DNA of 64,000 bases, from contig NZ_JACLQD010000007.1 in the NCBI RefSeq assembly GCF_014243445.1, forward strand, positions 44,189 through 108,188, read 5' to 3'. Positions 27,998-39,322 of the stretch are shown piece after piece. Both the position numbers and the translations under genes were made by a program. Source of the stretch: Paragemmobacter straminiformis (GTDB taxonomy: Bacteria; Pseudomonadota; Alphaproteobacteria; Rhodobacterales; Rhodobacteraceae). Numbering within the stretch: the stretch's first letter is position 1; each line of letters starts with the position of its first letter. The notes under the pieces are model-generated. The model made no database searches and was not told the DNA's origin. It saw nothing but the letters and a program-made list of their open reading frames with translations.

Positions 27998-28789
27998 ATG
28001 GCGAAAAGCACGGCGAAGCACGATGGCGGGCTGATGGAGACGATCAAGACCGTCGTCTACGCCCTGTTGATCGCGGGCGTCTTCCGCACCCTGTTCTTCC
28101 AGCCCTTCTGGATCCCCTCGGGATCGATGAAGGACACGCTGCTGATCGGCGATTTCCTCTTCGTCAACAAGATGGCCTACGGCTATTCGCAATTCTCCTG
28201 CCCCTTCTCGCTCTGCCCGATCTCGGGCCGCATTCTTGGCGGCGAACCGCAGCGCGGCGATGTGGTGGTGTTCCGCCACCCCGTCAACGGCACCGATTTC
28301 ATCAAGCGGCTCATCGGCCTTCCGGGCGATACGGTGCAGATGAAGGATGGCGTGCTGTTCCTCAACGGGACCAAGGTTCCGCAGGAACCGGCGGGCACCT
28401 TCGAAGAGGTCTACGAAAAGCAGGGTCCGATGGGCAACCTGCCGCGCTGCGAGAACGGCCCCGTGGGCGAAGGCGGCATCTGCACCTCGTCGCGCTTCCG
28501 CGAAACGCTGCCCAATGGCGTGGTGCATAACATCCTCAACATCGACAATGCCGGATTTGCCGACAATACCGATGTGTTCACCGTGCCGCCGGGGCATTAC
28601 TTCTTCATGGGCGACAACCGCGACAATTCGCAGGACAGCCGCTTCGGGCAGGCGGTGGGCGGCGTGGGCTTCGTGCCCGCCGAATACCTGATCGGCCGCG
28701 CCGACCGCGTGATCTTCTCCTCGGCGGGCCGGTCGATGCTCTATTTCTGGACGTGGCGGCCCGACCGCTTCTTCAAGGCGATCGAGTGA
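27998..28789 (+). CDS. lepB: Signal peptidase I
   Basis: A 263-residue inner-membrane protease that releases exported proteins from their signal peptides. One N-terminal membrane segment (residues 16-35) is followed by [20 protein letters not shown] with catalytic Ser43, and by [14 protein letters not shown] with the general base Lys103. [13 protein letters not shown] is the late family box. A TTGACT 71 nt upstream may belong to its promoter, but the -10 is unclear. The rnc gene overlaps its stop. Confidence 0.95.
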   Translation: MAKSTAKHDGGLMETIKTVVYALLIAGVFRTLFFQPFWIPSGSMKDTLLIGDFLFVNKMAYGYSQFSCPFSLCPISGRILGGEPQRGDVVVFRHPVNGTDFIKRLIGLPGDTVQMKDGVLFLNGTKVPQEPAGTFEEVYEKQGPMGNLPRCENGPVGEGGICTSSRFRETLPNGVVHNILNIDNAGFADNTDVFTVPPGHYFFMGDNRDNSQDSRFGQAVGGVGFVPAEYLIGRADRVIFSSAGRSMLYFWTWRPDRFFKAIE

Positions 28790-29490
28790 CCAAGCCGGGC
28801 GTGAAACTCGCCGCGGATCTCGCGGCTTTCGCGGCCCGCATCGGCCACGACTTCCGCCGCCCCGAGCTTTTGCTCAGGGCGGTGACCCATTCCTCGCTCT
28901 CCTCGGCCACGCGCCCCTCGAACGAACGGTTCGAGTTTCTGGGCGACCGCGTGCTGGGCCTGTCCATCTCGACCGCCCTGTTCCACGCCGATGGCACCGC
29001 CGCCGAAGGCCAGCTTGCCCCCCGCTTCAACGCCCTTGTCCGGCAAGAGACCTGCGCCGAGGTCGCGCGCGAGATCGGCTTGGGCGATGTGCTGAAACTT
29101 GGCCGTTCCGAAATGATGTCGGGCGGGCGGCGCAAAGAGGCGCTGCTCGGTGACGCGATGGAAGCGCTCATTGCCGCCGTCTACCTCGACGCGGGGTTCG
29201 AGACCGCGCGCGATCTGGTTCTGCGCCTTTGGGGCAGCCGCATCGCCGAGGCCGAGGTCAACGCCCGTGATCCGAAATCCGCGCTTCAGGAATGGGCGCA
29301 GGCCCGCGGCCTGCCGCCGCCGGCCTATGTGGAAACCGGCCGCGACGGTCCCGACCATCAACCCGTTTTCACGGTCGAGGCCCGGCTCACCACCGGAGAC
29401 TCCGCCGCAGGCCGTGCCAATGGCAAGCGTGCGGCGGAACAGGCAGCGGCCAAGGCGCTGCTGGCACGTGTCGAAGCCGCGGGCGATTAG
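28786..29490 (+). CDS. rnc: Ribonuclease III
   Basis: A 234-residue double-strand-specific RNase of rRNA and mRNA processing. GTG 28786 overlaps the lepB stop (GTGA). The catalytic signature reads [17 protein letters not shown] (Glu50, Asp54) and [12 protein letters not shown] (Asp123, Glu126). The dsRNA-binding domain spans about 155-230 ([20 protein letters not shown]). It shares four bases with the convergent nuclease gene. Confidence 0.95.
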   Translation: MTKPGVKLAADLAAFAARIGHDFRRPELLLRAVTHSSLSSATRPSNERFEFLGDRVLGLSISTALFHADGTAAEGQLAPRFNALVRQETCAEVAREIGLGDVLKLGRSEMMSGGRRKEALLGDAMEALIAAVYLDAGFETARDLVLRLWGSRIAEAEVNARDPKSALQEWAQARGLPPPAYVETGRDGPDHQPVFTVEARLTTGDSAAGRANGKRAAEQAAAKALLARVEAAGD

Positions 29491-29999
29491 GCCGCGGCGT
29501 CAAACCCCTCGCCGCGCTGGCGCATGTCGGCCCGCCAAAAGCGCGCCCGCGCCTCGCGGGTTTCCAGCGCCCGGTACTCGCCTTGCGAATAAAGCGGCCA
29601 ATCCAGCGCATGGCCGGCCTGCACCATCGCCGCCGCGAGATCACGCCCGTCGGGCAACCGGCACCGCGCCATGACCAGACCGGGCAGCGGAACCGCCTCG
29701 ACCACCAGCGAAAGCCGCTTGCCGCGACACAGCCGGATCAGGGCATATTTCGCCTCGACCCCCCAGGGCTGGTCGCTGGCAGGGGCCTCGATTCCCCACA
29801 GGCGCACCACGACCCCGTCGACCATAAGCGTGTCGCCGTCGATGACACGGGCCGCCCCGCCAAGGGTCTGGCCGACCGCAAGCGCCCTGTCGACAGGGGC
29901 GACCTGCACGGGCAACGGATCACTGATCGCGGCAAGGGGGGATTCGGAAACGGCGCTTGCGCCGAAAAATCTGCTGAAAAGCAGGTTCAGGATACTCAT
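29487..29999 (-). CDS. Thermonuclease (staphylococcal nuclease-like) family protein
   Basis: About 170 residues. ATG 29999 is preferred over the upstream codons because it leads straight into a short hydrophobic N-terminus ([13 protein letters not shown]), probably a signal or anchor. [24 protein letters not shown] is the SNase signature with its calcium-binding Asp. [33 protein letters not shown] resembles the C-terminal family region. A secreted or periplasmic nuclease is likely. It is divergent from era. Confidence 0.8.
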   Translation of the reverse strand: MSILNLLFSRFFGASAVSESPLAAISDPLPVQVAPVDRALAVGQTLGGAARVIDGDTLMVDGVVVRLWGIEAPASDQPWGVEAKYALIRLCRGKRLSLVVEAVPLPGLVMARCRLPDGRDLAAAMVQAGHALDWPLYSQGEYRALETREARARFWRADMRQRGEGFDAAA

Positions 30000-30160
30000 G
30001 ACACACACCACTGGTTACACACGTGAATCAAGGTTAACGCAGACTTCGCGGCAGGAAAAGCGATTTTACGGGATGCGGCCTTTCGCGCATTCGTGGATAA
30101 AGGTGGCACCTTGCCCCTATTTCCAGTAAGCGACCCCCTGACTTCTGAATGAGGACTGGA

Positions 30161-31075
30161 ATGACCACCGACAAGCGCGCGGGCTTCGTCGCCCTGATCG
30201 GCGAACCCAATGCCGGTAAATCGACGCTGCTGAACCGCATGGTCGGGGCCAAGGTCTCGATCGTGACGCACAAGGTGCAGACCACCCGCACCCGCATCCG
30301 TGGCGTCTGCATGGCGGGCAATGCGCAGATCGTCTTTGTCGACACGCCCGGCCTGTTCCGCCCGCGCCGCAGGCTCGACCGCGCGATGGTTGCCGCCGCT
30401 TGGGGCGGCGCCGCCGATGCCGATATCATTGTCCTGCTGATCGAAGCGCATCGCGGCATGACCGAAGGTGTCAAGGCGATCGTCGACAACCTCAAGGACA
30501 AGATCCCGCGCGGCACGCAGGTGGCGCTGGCGATCAACAAGATCGACAAGATCAAGGCCGAGAACCTGCTCCGCCTGACCGAGGCGATGAACGAGGCCTT
30601 CCCCTTCGCCCGCACTTTCATGATCAGCGCCGAGCGCGGTTACGGGGTCGAGACGTTGCGCGACTGGCTGGCCGAAGAGGTGCCGCAGGGCGAATGGTTC
30701 TACCCCGAAGACCAGATTGCCGACCTGCCCATGCGCATGATCGCCGCCGAGATGACGCGCGAGAAACTGACCCTGCGCCTGCACGAGGAATTGCCCTACC
30801 AGCTCACCGTCGAGACGGAAAAATGGGAAGACCGCAAGGATGGATCGGTCCGCATCGACCAGATCATCTATGTCGCGCGCGACGGGCACAAGGGCATCAT
30901 CCTTGGCGCGGGGGGCGAGACGATCAAGATCATCGGCCAGCAGGCCCGGGCCGAGATTGCGGCCTTCCTCGACCGTCCGGTGCATCTGTTCCTGCAAGTG
31001 AAGGTGCGCCCGAACTGGCTGGAAGAGAAAGAGCGCTATTCCGAGATGGGGCTTGAATTCAAGGACGGCGACTGA
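30161..31075 (+). CDS. era: GTPase Era
   Basis: A 304-residue GTPase needed for 16S rRNA maturation and 30S assembly. G1 is GEPNAGKS at 14-21, G3 is DTPG at 61-64, and G4 is NKID near 123. A C-terminal KH domain (VARDGHKGIILGAGGETIKIIGQQAR) binds the 3' end of 16S rRNA. ATG 30161 is preceded by GAGGA. It is separated from rnc by the inverted SNase gene, unlike the usual rnc-era order. Confidence 0.95.
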   Translation: MTTDKRAGFVALIGEPNAGKSTLLNRMVGAKVSIVTHKVQTTRTRIRGVCMAGNAQIVFVDTPGLFRPRRRLDRAMVAAAWGGAADADIIVLLIEAHRGMTEGVKAIVDNLKDKIPRGTQVALAINKIDKIKAENLLRLTEAMNEAFPFARTFMISAERGYGVETLRDWLAEEVPQGEWFYPEDQIADLPMRMIAAEMTREKLTLRLHEELPYQLTVETEKWEDRKDGSVRIDQIIYVARDGHKGIILGAGGETIKIIGQQARAEIAAFLDRPVHLFLQVKVRPNWLEEKERYSEMGLEFKDGD

Positions 31076-31103
31076 TCCCCGGCGGCGGCCCCTGCGGCCA
31101 AGG

Positions 31104-31160
31104 CCGGGAGGGCTGTCTGCCCTCCCGGACCCTCCCGAGGATATTTGGGGCAAGAGGAAG
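31104..31160. repeat. Composite dispersed element with 10-bp hairpin
   Basis: Arms CCGGGAGGGC (31104-31113) and GCCCTCCCGG (31119-31128) around loop TGTCT, then GAGGATATTTGGGGCAAGAG at 31137-31156. Read on the other strand this is the same order as at 53661-53707. It stands 28 nt after the era stop and may limit read-through towards the DUF1491 gene. Confidence 0.65.
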
Positions 31161-31171
31161 GGGCGGGGCGC

Positions 31172-31507
31172 ATGTCTGTCCGTCTGACCAGCGAGCTTTG
31201 GGTTTCCGCCTATCTGAACCGGCTGCGGCTGGCGGATATTCCGGTCTATGTGACAGCCCGGGGCGATGCCACGGCGGGGGCGGTGATCGTGAAATCGGCG
31301 ACGCTTGACGGCAAGGCGCGCGCCTTCCAGCGATCGGTCGATTTCGCCACGGGCGGGCGCGTCTGGGTGGTGCTTGCCGAAGGGGAAGAGGCCGATGTCG
31401 ATGCCCTTCTGGCCCGCCAGCGCGCCCGTGACCGCGACCTGTGGGTGATCGAGGTCGAGGACCGCCAAGGCCGCACCCTGCTCGGGGAAGACGGTCTGAG
31501 CGACTGA
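31172..31507 (+). CDS. DUF1491 family protein
   Basis: A 111-residue protein. ATG 31172 gives [32 protein letters not shown], the conserved DUF1491 start. [17 protein letters not shown] and [20 protein letters not shown] follow. Soluble alpha/beta protein with no known activity. It lies between era and recO as often seen in alphaproteobacteria. Confidence 0.82.
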   Translation: MSVRLTSELWVSAYLNRLRLADIPVYVTARGDATAGAVIVKSATLDGKARAFQRSVDFATGGRVWVVLAEGEEADVDALLARQRARDRDLWVIEVEDRQGRTLLGEDGLSD

Positions 31508-31550
31508 CCGCGCTTGCCTTCCATGCGGCGGGAGGGGAATAGTCTGCCCT

Positions 31551-32285
31551 ATGGAATGGCGCGACGAAGGCCTTTTGCTCTCGGTCCGGCCGCATGGCGA
31601 ATCGGCGGCGATCATCGAGGTGTTCACGGCGGCGCATGGCCGCCACGCGGGCGTCGTGCGCGGCGGCGGCTCGCGCAAGATGGCGGCCACCCTTCAGGCG
31701 GGAACCCAGCTTCAGGTGGCATGGCGCGCGCGGCTCGAAGGGCATATCGGCGCCTTCACGGTGGAACCCCTGCGCAGCCGTGCCGCGCTTTTGTCCGACC
31801 ATCTTGCCCTTTCGGGCCTGAATGCGCTTTGCGCCCTTCTGCATGCCGCCCTGCCCGAACGCGAGGCGCATGTCCCGCTCTGGCGCGCCACCATGCCGCT
31901 TCTCGATGCGATGGAGCGCGGCGCTGACTGGCTGCCCGACTACCTGCGCTGGGAGATGCTGCTTCTCGACGAACTCGGCTTCGGGCTGGATCTTTCGCGC
32001 TGCGCCGTGACGGGGGCACGCGACGATCTGGCCTATGTCTCGCCCAAGACGGGCCGCGCCGTCAGCCGTGCGGGGGCCGGAGACTGGGCCGCGCGCCTGC
32101 TTCCCCTGCCGCAGGTGCTGATGGGGCAGGGCAGCGCCACCCGCGCCGAGATCGGGCAGGGTCTTGCCATCACCGGCCATTTCCTCGGGCGCGAACTGTC
32201 GTCGCTGAACGACCGTCCGCTGCCCGAAGCGCGGGCGCGGCTGCTCGCACTTATTGCGCGGGGCGCCGGGCCTGCTGCGCCTTGA
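31551..32285 (+). CDS. recO: DNA repair protein RecO
   Basis: A 244-residue recombination mediator that with RecR loads RecA onto SSB-coated single strands. An OB-fold N-terminus ([38 protein letters not shown]) is followed by a helical domain with [24 protein letters not shown]. The zinc-finger cysteines of some relatives are mostly missing, as usual in alphaproteobacteria. It overlaps the convergent EamA gene by 35 nt. Confidence 0.93.
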   Translation: MEWRDEGLLLSVRPHGESAAIIEVFTAAHGRHAGVVRGGGSRKMAATLQAGTQLQVAWRARLEGHIGAFTVEPLRSRAALLSDHLALSGLNALCALLHAALPEREAHVPLWRATMPLLDAMERGADWLPDYLRWEMLLLDELGFGLDLSRCAVTGARDDLAYVSPKTGRAVSRAGAGDWAARLLPLPQVLMGQGSATRAEIGQGLAITGHFLGRELSSLNDRPLPEARARLLALIARGAGPAAP

Positions 32286-33153
32286 CCCATTGCCGCCACA
32301 GGGTGAACAGCCCCGCCGCCACCACCAGCGCCGCGCCGATCACGACATTTGTCCGCAGCGTCTCGCCGAAAAGCAAAAGCCCGATCCCCGAAATCCAGAC
32401 CAGTTGCAGATAGGCAAAGGGCTGGATGGCCGAGGCTTCGGCCACCGCAAAGGCGCGGATCAGCAGCCAGTGGCCCAGACTGGCCGTGCAGCACAGCGCC
32501 CCCATCCAGATCCAGTCGCTTGCCGCCATCGGCACCCAGAACCAGATGCCGACCAGCGTCATCCACGCCGCACCGCCGAAGCCGGTCCAGAAATAGCTGA
32601 CCGAGGCGCTGTCCTTGCGGGCGACGTAGCGGGTCAGCAGTCCGTAGATGGCAAAGAGCAACGACGACAGCAGTGGCAGCAGCGCCCAGGGCGAAAACAC
32701 CGCCACGCCGGGTTGCAGGATGATCAGCACTCCGACAAAGCCGACCATGATCGCGGACCAGCGCCGCCAGCCGACCTTTTCCCCCAGAATCGGCCCCGAC
32801 AGGGCGGCGACCAGCAGCGGATAGCAGGTAAAGACCGCATGGCTTTCCACCAGCCCCAGCTTGACGAAAGCCACGACGAGGATGCAGACCTCGAGCACCA
32901 GCAACAGCCCGCGGATCGCCTGCGCCAGCGGGAAATGCGTATGCGTCGCGGCACGGATGCCCCCCGGTTGCCGCGCGGCCAGCACCATGACGAAGGCCGC
33001 AAAGAACCAGAAGCGGATCATCACCACCATCTGCACCGGATAGAGCGCCCCCAGATGGCGCGAAATCCCGTCCTGCGCGGCAAAGACGATCGTCGTTGCG
33101 ATCATCAGCCAGACTCCCAGCCGCGTGTTCTGCGTGGTCGCGTTCTGGCTCAT
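32251..33153 (-). CDS. EamA/DMT-family transporter
   Basis: A 300-residue protein with ten predicted membrane segments in two EamA repeats, the form of drug/metabolite exporters. ATG 33153 overlaps the stop of the upstream methyltransferase gene (ATGA), so the two are coupled. [18 protein letters not shown] in the first repeat is nearly repeated in the second EamA protein of this window (45216-46100). Substrate unknown. Confidence 0.87.
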   Translation of the reverse strand: MSQNATTQNTRLGVWLMIATTIVFAAQDGISRHLGALYPVQMVVMIRFWFFAAFVMVLAARQPGGIRAATHTHFPLAQAIRGLLLVLEVCILVVAFVKLGLVESHAVFTCYPLLVAALSGPILGEKVGWRRWSAIMVGFVGVLIILQPGVAVFSPWALLPLLSSLLFAIYGLLTRYVARKDSASVSYFWTGFGGAAWMTLVGIWFWVPMAASDWIWMGALCCTASLGHWLLIRAFAVAEASAIQPFAYLQLVWISGIGLLLFGETLRTNVVIGAALVVAAGLFTLWRQWVKAQQARRPAQ

Positions 33154-33845
33154 ACCTTCGTTCCTGTCGTCATATGGCGCTTGCGCCCGTGTCCGGCCTG
33201 CCGCGTGACGGCAAATCCCGCCGCCTCGAGCGAGCGGCGCACATGGCCCGCCGCCGTATAGGTGGCAAAGCTGCCGCCTGCCGCCGTGTGGCGGCCCACC
33301 TCGGCCATGATCTCGGGCGACCAGAGTTCGGGGTTCTTGGCGGGCGAGAACCCGTCGAGAAACCACGCATCGGCGCGGCCCTGCCATGCCGGCAGCGTGT
33401 CGCGCGCATCGCCAAGGATCACCTGCGCCTCGATCCCGGCAAGGGCGATCCGTTTCACGCCACCCGCAGGCGCGTTGTCCCATTGCGACAGGAAAGGCCC
33501 CGCCACGGCATGGGCCTCGGGAAAGTGGCGCAGGGCGCGGGCGATGTCGGTCGCGGGCAGGGGATAGGCCTCGAAACTGGTATAGCGCAGCCCGCCGCGC
33601 CGGCCCGTCTGCGTCCATGCGATCAGCAGGGCGAGCAGGTTCAACCCCGTCCCGAAGCCCAGTTCCGCCACATGGAAACCGTCCGCCAGCCGATCGGGCA
33701 ATCCGTTTCCGGCCAGAAAGACATGCCGCGTTTCGGCCAGTCCGTCGGCAAGCGAGAAATAGGGGTCATCGAAGCGGGTCGAGACGGGGATCACCCCGTC
33801 CTTCCACGCGACACCCGCGTCCGCGCCCTGTTCGCCGCTGCCCAT
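33150..33845 (-). CDS. mnmD: tRNA 5-(aminomethyl)-2-thiouridine methyltransferase (MnmC N-terminal half)
   Basis: A 231-residue SAM-dependent methyltransferase equivalent to the first half of Escherichia coli MnmC. VAELGFGTGLNLLALL is the SAM-binding loop, DDPYFSLADGLAETRHVFLAGNGLP the family start, and WFLDGFSPAKNPELWSPEIM the catalytic region with its Asp-Gly-Phe. It finishes the mnm5s2U modification at the wobble base of several tRNAs. Its partner oxidoreductase half is the next gene, divergent 48 bp away. Confidence 0.88.
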   Translation of the reverse strand: MGSGEQGADAGVAWKDGVIPVSTRFDDPYFSLADGLAETRHVFLAGNGLPDRLADGFHVAELGFGTGLNLLALLIAWTQTGRRGGLRYTSFEAYPLPATDIARALRHFPEAHAVAGPFLSQWDNAPAGGVKRIALAGIEAQVILGDARDTLPAWQGRADAWFLDGFSPAKNPELWSPEIMAEVGRHTAAGGSFATYTAAGHVRRSLEAAGFAVTRQAGHGRKRHMTTGTKV

Positions 33846-33893
33846 TTGCCCTAAACCCTTGATCGGCGCGGACCATGGGCAAGGCGGGACGGA

Positions 33894-34928
33894 ATGGCAA
33901 GGGTCGATCTGACGGTGATGGGGGCGGGCATCTTCGGCCTTTCCATCGCCTGGGAAGCCGCCCGTCGCGGCGCCCGCGTGCGGGTGATCGACCCCTCTGG
34001 CGCGGGGGCGGGGGCCTCGGGCGGGCTGGTCGGCGCATTGGCCCCGCATGTGCCGGAAAACTGGAACCCGAAAAAGGCATTCCAGCTCGACAGCCTGCTG
34101 ATGGCGTCGGACTGGTGGGCCGCCGTGGAAGCGGCAGGGGGGCAGCCGGCAGGCTATCTGCGCTCGGGCCGATTGCAGCCTTTGGCCGATGCCGCTGCCG
34201 TGCAGCAGGCGCAGGCGCGGGCGGTGCAGGCCGAAACGCTATGGCAGGGCAGGGCGCTCTGGCAGGTCATCCCCGCAACAGGCGCCACATGGGAGCCGCC
34301 CAGCCCCGCAGGCTTTCTGGTGCATGACACGCTCACCGCGCGCCTTTCGCCGCGCAGGGCGCTGGCCGCCCTGCTTGCCGCACTCGCCGCGCAAGGGGCC
34401 GAGGTGGCGCGCCACGGCGAAGCCGAGGGTGCGGTTCTCTGGGCCACAGGGGCCGAGGGGCTGCGCAGCCTGTCGGATGCCCTTGGCAAAGCCGTGGGCG
34501 CGGGCGTCAAGGGGCAGGCGCTTGCCTTGCGCTTCGACGCGGCCGGCCTGCCGCAGCTCTTTGCCGACACGCTGCACATCGTGCCCCATGCTGACGGCAC
34601 CGTCGCCATAGGTTCGACCTCGGAAAACCGCTGGGCCGACCCCGGCTTCGATGCCGCGGGCGAGGCGCTTTTGCCCCGCGCGGTCGCGGCCCTGCCCTGC
34701 CTTGCGGGTGCCCCCGTCGTCGCGCGCTGGGCCGGCATCCGCCCCCGCGCGAAAACCCGCGCGCCGATGCTGGGGCAATGGCCCGACCGGCCGGGCCATT
34801 ACATCGCCAACGGCGGCTTCAAGATCGGCTTCGGCATGGCCCCCAAGGTCGCCTCGGTCATGGCCGATCTTGTCCTGAACGGGCAGGACCACATTCCCGC
34901 AGGCTTCCGCGTCACCGACAACCTTTAG
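33894..34928 (+). CDS. FAD-dependent cmnm5U-tRNA oxidoreductase-like protein (MnmC C-terminal half)
   Basis: A 344-residue DAO-fold flavoprotein. DLTVMGAGIFGLSIAWEAARRG at residues 5-26 binds FAD. PSPAGFLVHDTLTARLSPRRAL and GSTSENRWADPGFDAAGEALLPRAVA match the C-terminal half of MnmC, which removes the carboxymethyl group to give the methyltransferase substrate. It is divergent from the MnmD gene; together they reconstitute MnmC. A generic FAD amino-acid oxidase is the alternative reading. Confidence 0.8.
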   Translation: MARVDLTVMGAGIFGLSIAWEAARRGARVRVIDPSGAGAGASGGLVGALAPHVPENWNPKKAFQLDSLLMASDWWAAVEAAGGQPAGYLRSGRLQPLADAAAVQQAQARAVQAETLWQGRALWQVIPATGATWEPPSPAGFLVHDTLTARLSPRRALAALLAALAAQGAEVARHGEAEGAVLWATGAEGLRSLSDALGKAVGAGVKGQALALRFDAAGLPQLFADTLHIVPHADGTVAIGSTSENRWADPGFDAAGEALLPRAVAALPCLAGAPVVARWAGIRPRAKTRAPMLGQWPDRPGHYIANGGFKIGFGMAPKVASVMADLVLNGQDHIPAGFRVTDNL

Positions 34929-36151
34929 GCGGCCTGCTTTTCCGACCAGCGGTCGAGCAGCCGGAACAGCAGCGGATTGCCAAGGATCGACAGCATCGCC
35001 CCCGCCACGACCAGATCCTTCGCCTCGGGAGGCACGATGCCAAGGCTCAGCCCCATGACGATCAGGATGAACGAAAACTCGCCGATCTGCGCCAGCGAGG
35101 CGGCAATGGTCAGTGCCACCTCGCGGTCATGGCCAAAGGCGCGGACGATGCCATAGGCCACCGCCGCCTTGACGCCGACGATGATTGCGACGGTGGCGAT
35201 CAGCGCCAAGGGGGCGGTCACCACCACCATCGGGTTGAACAGCATCCCCACCGAAACGAAGAACAGCACCGCGAAAGCGTCGCGCAGCGGCAGGGTTTCC
35301 CGCGCGGCCTGCTGGCTTAGTGTCGAGCCGGCCATGACCATGCCCGCAAAGAACGCCCCCAGCGCGAAACTCACCCCGAACAGCGTCGACGACCCGAAGG
35401 CCACGCCCAGCGCGATGGCCAGCACCGAAAGCCGGAACAACTCGCGGCTGCCGGTATGGGCCACGTAATGCAGCACCATCGGAATCAGCCGCTGCCCCAC
35501 GATCAGCATGAGCGCCACGAAGGCGCCGACCTTGACGGCCGTCACCAGCAGCGTCGCCGCCACCGGCCCGAAGCCCAGCGCCACCACCTCGGCGGCTTGC
35601 CCGTCGACGGGTTGCGCCGCCCCGCCCAGCAACCCCGCAAGCGGCGGGATCAGCACAAGGCTGACGACCATGACCAGATCCTCGACGATCAGCCAGCCCA
35701 CCGCGATCTTGCCGCGGTCCGTCGTGACAAGGCCGCGGTCCTGCAAGGCGCGCAACAGCACCACCGTCGAGGCAACCGACAGCGACAGCCCGAAGATCAC
35801 CCCCGCGCCAAGCCCCCAGCCCAAGGCCCAGGCCAGCAGCACTCCCGCGCCCGTCGCCACCCCGATCTGACCCACGGCACCCGGCACGGCGATGCCCTTC
35901 ACACTCAGCAGATCCCGCACCGAGAAATGCAGCCCCACGCCGAACATCAGCAGGATCACCCCGAGTTCGGCCAGCTCTGTCGCCAGTTTCTGGTCGGCCA
36001 CATAGCCGGGCGTGAAGGGTCCGACGATCACCCCCGCCAGCAGATAGCCCGCGATCAGCGGCAATCTCAGGCGCTGGGCGATCAGACCCAGCGCAAAGGC
36101 AAGGCACAGGCCAACGACGATTGTCGCGATCAGGGGGGTGTCATGGGGCAT
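34925..36151 (-). CDS. Cation:proton antiporter, CPA2 (KefB/YbaL-like) family
   Basis: A 408-residue membrane protein with twelve hydrophobic segments. RLRLPLIAGYLLAGVIVGPFTPG near residue 27 and ELGVILLMFGVGLHFSVRDLL near residue 65 are the conserved CPA2 segments; STVVLLRALQDRGLVTTDRGKIAVGWLIVEDL contains the acidic transport site. There is no C-terminal TrkA-N domain, so regulation by NAD or glutathione conjugates through such a domain is absent. Probably K+/H+ or Na+/H+ exchange. ATG 36151 begins MPHDTPLIATIVVGL. It overlaps the convergent MnmC-like gene by four bases. Confidence 0.88.
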   Translation of the reverse strand: MPHDTPLIATIVVGLCLAFALGLIAQRLRLPLIAGYLLAGVIVGPFTPGYVADQKLATELAELGVILLMFGVGLHFSVRDLLSVKGIAVPGAVGQIGVATGAGVLLAWALGWGLGAGVIFGLSLSVASTVVLLRALQDRGLVTTDRGKIAVGWLIVEDLVMVVSLVLIPPLAGLLGGAAQPVDGQAAEVVALGFGPVAATLLVTAVKVGAFVALMLIVGQRLIPMVLHYVAHTGSRELFRLSVLAIALGVAFGSSTLFGVSFALGAFFAGMVMAGSTLSQQAARETLPLRDAFAVLFFVSVGMLFNPMVVVTAPLALIATVAIIVGVKAAVAYGIVRAFGHDREVALTIAASLAQIGEFSFILIVMGLSLGIVPPEAKDLVVAGAMLSILGNPLLFRLLDRWSEKQAA

Positions 36152-36413
36152 CGGCACTCCTTGGTCAGGGGTTTTGGGGCGGGTTGCGCTTTCGGGGGTC
36201 GCTTCTTCGCAATTATGCACGCTGCGCCCCGTTTCAACCGCATATTCCGCGTCAGCCTGAAATTGCCGCAGTTTCAGGGCAGTTTTCTTGCCGAAATCCT
36301 GCATGCCACCCCGTGCCGGTGCTTGCGGGGGCCGCAGCGTCACGGTCCGCACAAATGCCTGCGCCGAAAATTTACCGTTGACGCCGCGATCCCGCTTGGC
36401 GTCCCATCGGCGC

Positions 36414-37613
36414 ATGGCCCTTCCCCTTCTGTCAAACGCCACCGCGCGACGCATCTTCCTCGACCGGCACGCGCTGGCCGAATCCCCCTCCGGCCCCGCC
36501 AAGGGCGCGGATCTGGCGGCCCTTGTCGACCGCATCGGTTTCGTTCAGGTCGACAGCATCAACACCGTCGCCCGCGCGCATGACATGATCCTGTGGTCGC
36601 GCCGCGCCAGCTACCGCCCCGAAGCGCTGCGGCGCCTGCTCGAACAGGACCGCGCCCTGTTCGAGCATTGGACGCATGACGCCTCGATCCTGCCCGTCCA
36701 TCTGCATCCGCTCTGGCAGCACCGCTTTGCCCGCGATGCCGAACGGCTGCACAAGAACTGGCGCAACTGGTTCCGCGACGGATACGAAGCGCAGTTCGAC
36801 ACCATCCTGAACCGCATCGCAAAGGACGGCCCCGTGACCTCGGCCGAAGTGGGCATCGGCGAGGCGCGCGGCAAGGGCGGCTGGTGGGACTGGCACCCCT
36901 CAAAGACCGCGCTGGAATGGCTCTGGCGCACGGGGCAACTGGCGATCACCCGCCGCGACAGCTTTCGCAAGGTCTATGACCTGACCGAACGTGTCATTCC
37001 CGCCGCCCATCTTAGCGACCCGCCGGACGAGGCGGCGCTGGTCGACTGGGCCTGCCGTTCCGCGCTCGACCGGCTTGGCTTTGCCAGCGAATCCGAAATC
37101 CGCGCCTATTGGAACGCGCTGCGCCCCGACGAGGTGCGCGCATGGTCCGCCGCCGCCCGCAAGCGCGGCGATGTCATCGACATCGCGGTCGAATCCGCCG
37201 ATGGCAGCACGCGCCGCGCCTTGGCCTATCCGTCGCTCTTGTCCGAAACCCCGCCCGAACCGCCCGCACGCACGCGCATACTGTCCCCCTTCGATCCCGC
37301 CTTGCGTGACCGCGCGCGGGCCGAGGCGCTGTTCGGCTTCCACTACCGGATCGAGGTTTTCGTTCCCGAAGCCAAGCGCCGCTACGGCTATTACGTCTTT
37401 CCCGTGCTGGAAGGGTCCAGCCTCATCGGCCGCATCGACGCCAAGGCCTTCCGCGACGACGGCGCGCTGCGCGTCCGCGCCTTCTGGCCCGAAGCGGGGG
37501 TAAAGATCGGCCCGCAGCGCCTGCGCAGGCTTGACGGCGAACTCGACCGCCTTGCCGCCTTTGCAGGCTGCGCCCGTGTCGAATATCTGCCCGACTGGTT
37601 GCGGGCTGATTAA
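36414..37613 (+). CDS. YcaQ/AlkX-type winged-helix DNA glycosylase
   Basis: A 399-residue HTH_42 protein. Tandem winged helices are followed by a beta-barrel. [20 protein letters not shown] near residue 44 contains the Q-x-D motif (Gln45, Asp47) that YcaQ/AlkX enzymes use to excise bases from interstrand crosslinks; antibiotic self-resistance relatives (AlkZ) have Q-x-[20 protein letters not shown] is another conserved box. It is divergent from the antiporter and shares four bases with the LOG gene. Confidence 0.85.
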   Translation: MALPLLSNATARRIFLDRHALAESPSGPAKGADLAALVDRIGFVQVDSINTVARAHDMILWSRRASYRPEALRRLLEQDRALFEHWTHDASILPVHLHPLWQHRFARDAERLHKNWRNWFRDGYEAQFDTILNRIAKDGPVTSAEVGIGEARGKGGWWDWHPSKTALEWLWRTGQLAITRRDSFRKVYDLTERVIPAAHLSDPPDEAALVDWACRSALDRLGFASESEIRAYWNALRPDEVRAWSAAARKRGDVIDIAVESADGSTRRALAYPSLLSETPPEPPARTRILSPFDPALRDRARAEALFGFHYRIEVFVPEAKRRYGYYVFPVLEGSSLIGRIDAKAFRDDGALRVRAFWPEAGVKIGPQRLRRLDGELDRLAAFAGCARVEYLPDWLRAD

Positions 37614-38413
37614 TCCGCCGCCCAATCCGGCATCATCACGAACATCGCCTCTTCCGCCGTTTCGACATAGCGGAACAACTCCACATCCGCCGCGGCGATC
37701 ACCCCGGCCTCGACCAGCGCCTGCCAGTTTATCACGCTGTCCCAAAAGGCCCGCCCGAACAGCAGGAACGGCACCCGCTTCATCCGCCCCGTCTGGATCA
37801 GCGTCAGGCTTTCGAACATCTCGTCCAGCGTGCCGAAGCCGCCCGGAAAGATGCAGACCGCCCGCGCCCGCATCAGGAAGTGCATCTTGCGGATGGCGAA
37901 ATAGTGGAAATTGAAGCACAGGTCCGGCGTCACATAGGGGTTCGGCGCCTGCTCGTGCGGCAGCACGATGTTCAGCCCGATCGACTGGCCCCCCGCCTCG
38001 GATGCCCCGCGGTTCCCCGCCTCCATGATCCCCGGCCCGCCGCCGGTCACGACAACCCATTCGCGGCCATAGCTCTTGAGGCTTTCCACCGTGATCAGAT
38101 GCGCCAGCTTCCGCGCTTGCTCATACCACGGCGTCAGCGCCGTCGCGGTGCCTCCGCCCTCGGGGCGCACGCGGGCCGATCCCATCAGCACCACCGTGCT
38201 TTTGATCCCGCGCTCGTCCATCACCATCTGCGGCTTCAGCAATTCAAGCTGCAACCGCACGGGCCGCAATTCCTCGCGCATCAGGAAATCGGTGTCGGTG
38301 AATGCCAGCCGATAGGCGGGCGCGCGCGTCTGGGCGGTATCGGGCAGGCGTTCCGCCGCCGCAACGTCCTGTGTGCTGTCACGGAACGGGTGGCTGCGCG
38401 GTTCTTCGGTCAT
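37610..38413 (-). CDS. LOG family protein (TIGR00730-type nucleotide 5'-monophosphate phosphoribohydrolase)
   Basis: A 267-residue Rossmann-like protein. [22 protein letters not shown] and [22 protein letters not shown] are the two LOG signatures (the PGG-x-GT-x-x-E motif binds the phosphate and holds the catalytic Glu). It has a longer N-terminal extension (about 65 residues) than the small LOG enzymes, as in the larger YgdH-like subgroup. It hydrolyses nucleoside monophosphates to base and ribose phosphate; cytokinin activation is known for relatives but not implied. Confidence 0.88.
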   Translation of the reverse strand: MTEEPRSHPFRDSTQDVAAAERLPDTAQTRAPAYRLAFTDTDFLMREELRPVRLQLELLKPQMVMDERGIKSTVVLMGSARVRPEGGGTATALTPWYEQARKLAHLITVESLKSYGREWVVVTGGGPGIMEAGNRGASEAGGQSIGLNIVLPHEQAPNPYVTPDLCFNFHYFAIRKMHFLMRARAVCIFPGGFGTLDEMFESLTLIQTGRMKRVPFLLFGRAFWDSVINWQALVEAGVIAAADVELFRYVETAEEAMFVMMPDWAAD

Positions 38414-38426
38414 GGCGTCCTCGTGA

Positions 38427-38455
38427 TTGCGTGGCGGCACCTCTGTCTTTATAGG
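38427..38455 (+). promoter_or_regulatory. Promoter of dapD
   Basis: TTGCGT at 38427-38432 and TATAGG at 38450-38455 with a 17-nt spacer, giving a leader of roughly 30 nt. It stands just outside the divergent LOG start. GGGGGAAA precedes the dapD ATG as ribosome binding site. Confidence 0.6.
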
Positions 38456-38491
38456 GGCGCAAAGACCGACACCAACCAAAACGGGGGAAAC

Positions 38492-39319
<828 letters not shown>

Positions 39320-39322
39320 GCG

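Noticed and set aside
36256..36276. Dyad CTGAAA/TTTCAG in the antiporter-ycaQ gap
   Set aside because: Six-base arms with a 9-nt spacer are within chance in 262 nt; no promoter aligned with it.
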